Of a DNA stretch of 64,000 bases, positions 61,784 to 64,000 are shown one piece after another (position 1 is the stretch's first letter; each line of letters begins with the position of its first letter). The notes below the pieces were generated by a model. It ran no database searches and was not told the DNA's origin. It saw only the letters and a list, made by a program, of their open reading frames with translations. Source of the stretch: JAUUSJ01 sp964439395 (GTDB lineage: Bacteria; Bacillota; Clostridia; Lachnospirales; Lachnospiraceae); assembly GCA_964439395.1 (NCBI GenBank), contig CAYTNV010000013.1:1-64000 (forward strand), written 5' to 3'. Made by a program: the position numbers and the translations under genes.

Positions 61784-63472
61784 TTACATCTGTTCTGGAC
61801 AACCAATTCCCAATAATGCCAATGCATCTTTTAACACTTGCTTCGTAATAATAACTACCTTTAATCTTGCATTTTTTACTTCTGTATCATCCACATTGAT
61901 TTGGCAATCATGATAGAATTTATTAAATGCCTGTGCAACTGCAACTGCATATCTAGCAATGACAAACGGTTCTAACTTATCTGCTGCATCTTTAATAACC
62001 TGAGGAAAACGATTAATTTCTTTCATTAAATTCATACTTGCATCATCTGTTAACATAAAATAATTAATATTCTCGTCGATATTTTCAACTCCAGATTTTC
62101 TAAGTACACTTGCCGCACGAGCATATGTGTATTGAACATATGGACCAGTTTCTCCATCAAAATTTAAAATCTTATCCCAGTTAAAGATTACATCCTTAAT
62201 TCTCTGATTATATAAATCATTAAATAAAATTGCTCCAATTCCAACGATTTCTGCAACTTTATCCTTATCCTCAAGATTTGGATTCTTTTCTGCAATAATT
62301 TCTTTTACCTTCTCAATAGATTCATGCAAAATCTCTTCTGCATAAATAATATTTCCACTTCTCGTAGATAATTTTCCACCCTGTAAACTAACAAGACCAT
62401 ATGGAACATGCACTAAATCCTTATTCCAATCATAACCCATTAACTCAATTACTTTGAACCATTGAGCAAAATGAAGCTTTTGTTCAAGCCCTGTGACATA
62501 AATACATTTGGAAAAATCATAAGTTTTCTTACGATATAATGCTGCTGAAATATCGCGTGTCGCATATAGAGAACTTCCATCCTTCTTTGTAATTAAACAA
62601 GGAGGCATATTATATTCCTCTAAGTTTACAATCTGGGCTCCCTCACTCAGTGTGATAAGTCCTTTCTCTTTTAACTCCTCAATAACTGCATCCATCTTAT
62701 CATTATAGAAACTCTCACCTGCATAAGAATCAAATTCAATTCCTAACATATCATAAACACGCAAAAATTCTTTCAAACTAATCTCGCGGAACCATTTCCA
62801 AATAGATAATGCCTCCTCATCCCCGTGTTCCATCTTTGTAAACCAAGCACGAGCCTGATCATTTAGAGTATCATCTTTTTGTGCCTCTTCATGGAATTTT
62901 ACGTAAATTCTCATAAGGGCAGCTACTCCCTCTTTTTCTATCTCTTCTTTATTTCCCCAATTTTTATATGCAACAATCAACTTTCCAAATTGAGTTCCCC
63001 AATCTCCTAAATGATTAATTCTCTCTACTTTATAACCAAGTTTTGTAAGAATTTTATAAAGAGAATTTCCAATAATCGTTGTTCTCAAATGTCCAACATG
63101 AAAATTTTTTGCTACATTTGGAGAAGAATAGTCAATACAAATCGTCTTTCCCTCTCCCTCTATATCTGCACCATAATCTTTTGAAGAAGCTTTCTCAATA
63201 ATCTGCTTTACATACATTTCCTTATTAACAAAGAAATTTACATATCCCCCCGCAGTTTCCACTTTCTCTAAAAAATCTTGCTCTCCAATTTTCTCTTTGA
63301 TATCCTGTGCAATCATATTGGGAGCTTTTCTAAAAATTTTAGCTAATCGAAAACATGGAAATGCAAAATCTCCCATATCTGCCTTTGGTGGAATTTCTAA
63401 TAAATTAGCCACCTCTTCTGTTGATAATTCTACTATATTACTAGCAATTAATTCACTAATTTTTTCTTTCAT
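61784..63472 (-). CDS. argS: Arginyl-tRNA synthetase
   Basis: 562 residues, full length. The N-terminal Add-1 domain contacts the tRNA D loop. The class I HIGH motif reads HVGH (125-128) in 'NFHVGHLRTTIIG', and the KMSKS loop is degenerate 'GKLSTRSGN', as in many ArgRS. The C-terminal helical DALR anticodon-binding domain ends the chain. It starts at 63472, with AAGGGATAAGAA upstream. It is transcribed toward the parS array. Confidence 0.96.
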   Translation of the reverse strand: MKEKISELIASNIVELSTEEVANLLEIPPKADMGDFAFPCFRLAKIFRKAPNMIAQDIKEKIGEQDFLEKVETAGGYVNFFVNKEMYVKQIIEKASSKDYGADIEGEGKTICIDYSSPNVAKNFHVGHLRTTIIGNSLYKILTKLGYKVERINHLGDWGTQFGKLIVAYKNWGNKEEIEKEGVAALMRIYVKFHEEAQKDDTLNDQARAWFTKMEHGDEEALSIWKWFREISLKEFLRVYDMLGIEFDSYAGESFYNDKMDAVIEELKEKGLITLSEGAQIVNLEEYNMPPCLITKKDGSSLYATRDISAALYRKKTYDFSKCIYVTGLEQKLHFAQWFKVIELMGYDWNKDLVHVPYGLVSLQGGKLSTRSGNIIYAEEILHESIEKVKEIIAEKNPNLEDKDKVAEIVGIGAILFNDLYNQRIKDVIFNWDKILNFDGETGPYVQYTYARAASVLRKSGVENIDENINYFMLTDDASMNLMKEINRFPQVIKDAADKLEPFVIARYAVAVAQAFNKFYHDCQINVDDTEVKNARLKVVIITKQVLKDALALLGIGCPEQM

Positions 63473-63498
63473 TTCTTATCCCTTCCTAGTCTATTATC

Positions 63499-63561
63499 TT
63501 ATCCACATTTTTCTAATAAAAATTCAAATCTATCCACATTATTTATAAGAATTGTGGATAA
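63499..63561. promoter_or_regulatory. DnaA box cluster upstream of argS
   Basis: TTATCCACA at 63499-63507 (plus), CTATCCACA at 63530-63538 (plus, one mismatch) and TTATCCACA on the minus strand (63561-63553), all in the 93-bp gap between argS and the next gene. Confidence 0.75.
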
Positions 63562-63565
63562 ATTT

Positions 63566-64000
63566 TTAAGCTTCCATTGAAAATGTGCAATGATCTATTT
63601 TTTCTTTATTGGCCAAAATCTCCACTTCTACTTGGAGTTTTTCTCTATTTTTTACATCTACCAAAAATACATCCGCATTCATTTTATTCACAGAAGTCTC
63701 TATCAAATTTTGCAGAACTTCCACAATATATTCATTCACCGAAGATTCTGTTTCTTTTTTGCTATCTTCTATATCGTAAAGCATTTCTACTTTATCATAT
63801 CGCACTTGAATAAATTGCTGCAAGCTCTCTAATGCCTCAGCTAATACTGGACTAATAGATAGCCTTTCTTCTTCTTCACTTAAGTTTTCTTCCATCTCTT
63901 TCTCAGATGTCTGATGATTTTTGTCCATAAATTCTTCTAATGCCTTCAGATATCTTTGAATTTCATCAGATTCAGTATCTATCGTTCCTACCTGCTTTTC
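63566..64000 (-). CDS. Unrecognised acidic protein, C-terminal part (runs off the right edge)
   Basis: The frame is open without a stop from 64000 to the stop at 63566, so an internal Met at 63928 is not the start. 144 residues are visible: a Glu/Ser-rich, helical stretch ('EKEMEENLSEEEERLSI') then 'NEYIVEVLQNLIETSVNKM' and 'NADVFLVDVKNREKLQVEVE'. I do not recognise the family. It lies upstream of argS on the same strand with DnaA boxes between them. Confidence 0.7.
   Translation of the reverse strand, partial: EKQVGTIDTESDEIQRYLKALEEFMDKNHQTSEKEMEENLSEEEERLSISPVLAEALESLQQFIQVRYDKVEMLYDIEDSKKETESSVNEYIVEVLQNLIETSVNKMNADVFLVDVKNREKLQVEVEILANKEKIDHCTFSMEA

Overview
The window is AT-rich, low-GC Firmicutes DNA and most probably comes from the chromosome of a gut-type Lachnospiraceae (Clostridia). 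I infer this from the mix of families (DUF5711, DUF3881, an MPN-like/LysM membrane protein, YyaC, a YesM/YesN two-component system, paired GH13 glucosidases without a local ABC ATPase), the GGAGG ribosome sites and the T-box in front of serS. No species can be named from sequence alone.

Layout. 1-420: four stacked sigma-A promoters on the minus strand with identical 17-bp spacers fire off the left edge, probably into an rRNA operon. 734-12763: housekeeping and poorly known genes (DUF5711, MPN-like/LysM, yyaC, a PTS_EIIC_2 permease, niaR, a small alarmone synthetase, a DnaB-like protein with a decayed P-loop, tRNA-Lys, an AI-2E family permease, trxA, trmB). 12900-22160: a ten-gene Mrp/Mbh-type cation/proton antiporter operon with four separate proton-channel subunits and a split MrpA. 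22447-27074: a DacF-type carboxypeptidase, a lipid kinase, and a YesL/AraC pair. 27318-39414: alpha-glucoside use, with two GH13 glucosidases, a MalEFG-like ABC importer, and a YesN-YesM-binding-protein operon. 40049-45060: a mobile-looking patch with an Rpn nuclease, a broken transposase, a D5/P4-type SF3 helicase gene and, just after it, about 900 bp of iterons, 176-bp repeats and triple DnaA-type nonamers. 45221-55455: a second lipid kinase, a papain-like C39 protein, yitT, an MFS exporter, a siderophore ABC importer with its AraC activator, and a small membrane protein. 55815-64000: tRNA-Arg, DUF3881, serS with a T-box, a rod-shaped RNA candidate, parB, parA, nine parS sites in a 70-bp tandem array, argS, and the 3' end of an unrecognised gene.

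The parAB genes, the parS array, perfect DnaA boxes before serS and argS, and the putative rrn promoters suggest an origin-proximal location. The two most unusual items are (a) the parS array, a compact centromere in the parA-argS gap, and (b) the SF3 helicase gene followed by an origin-like repeat region, which looks like a minimal replication module from an integrated element, or a remnant of one.
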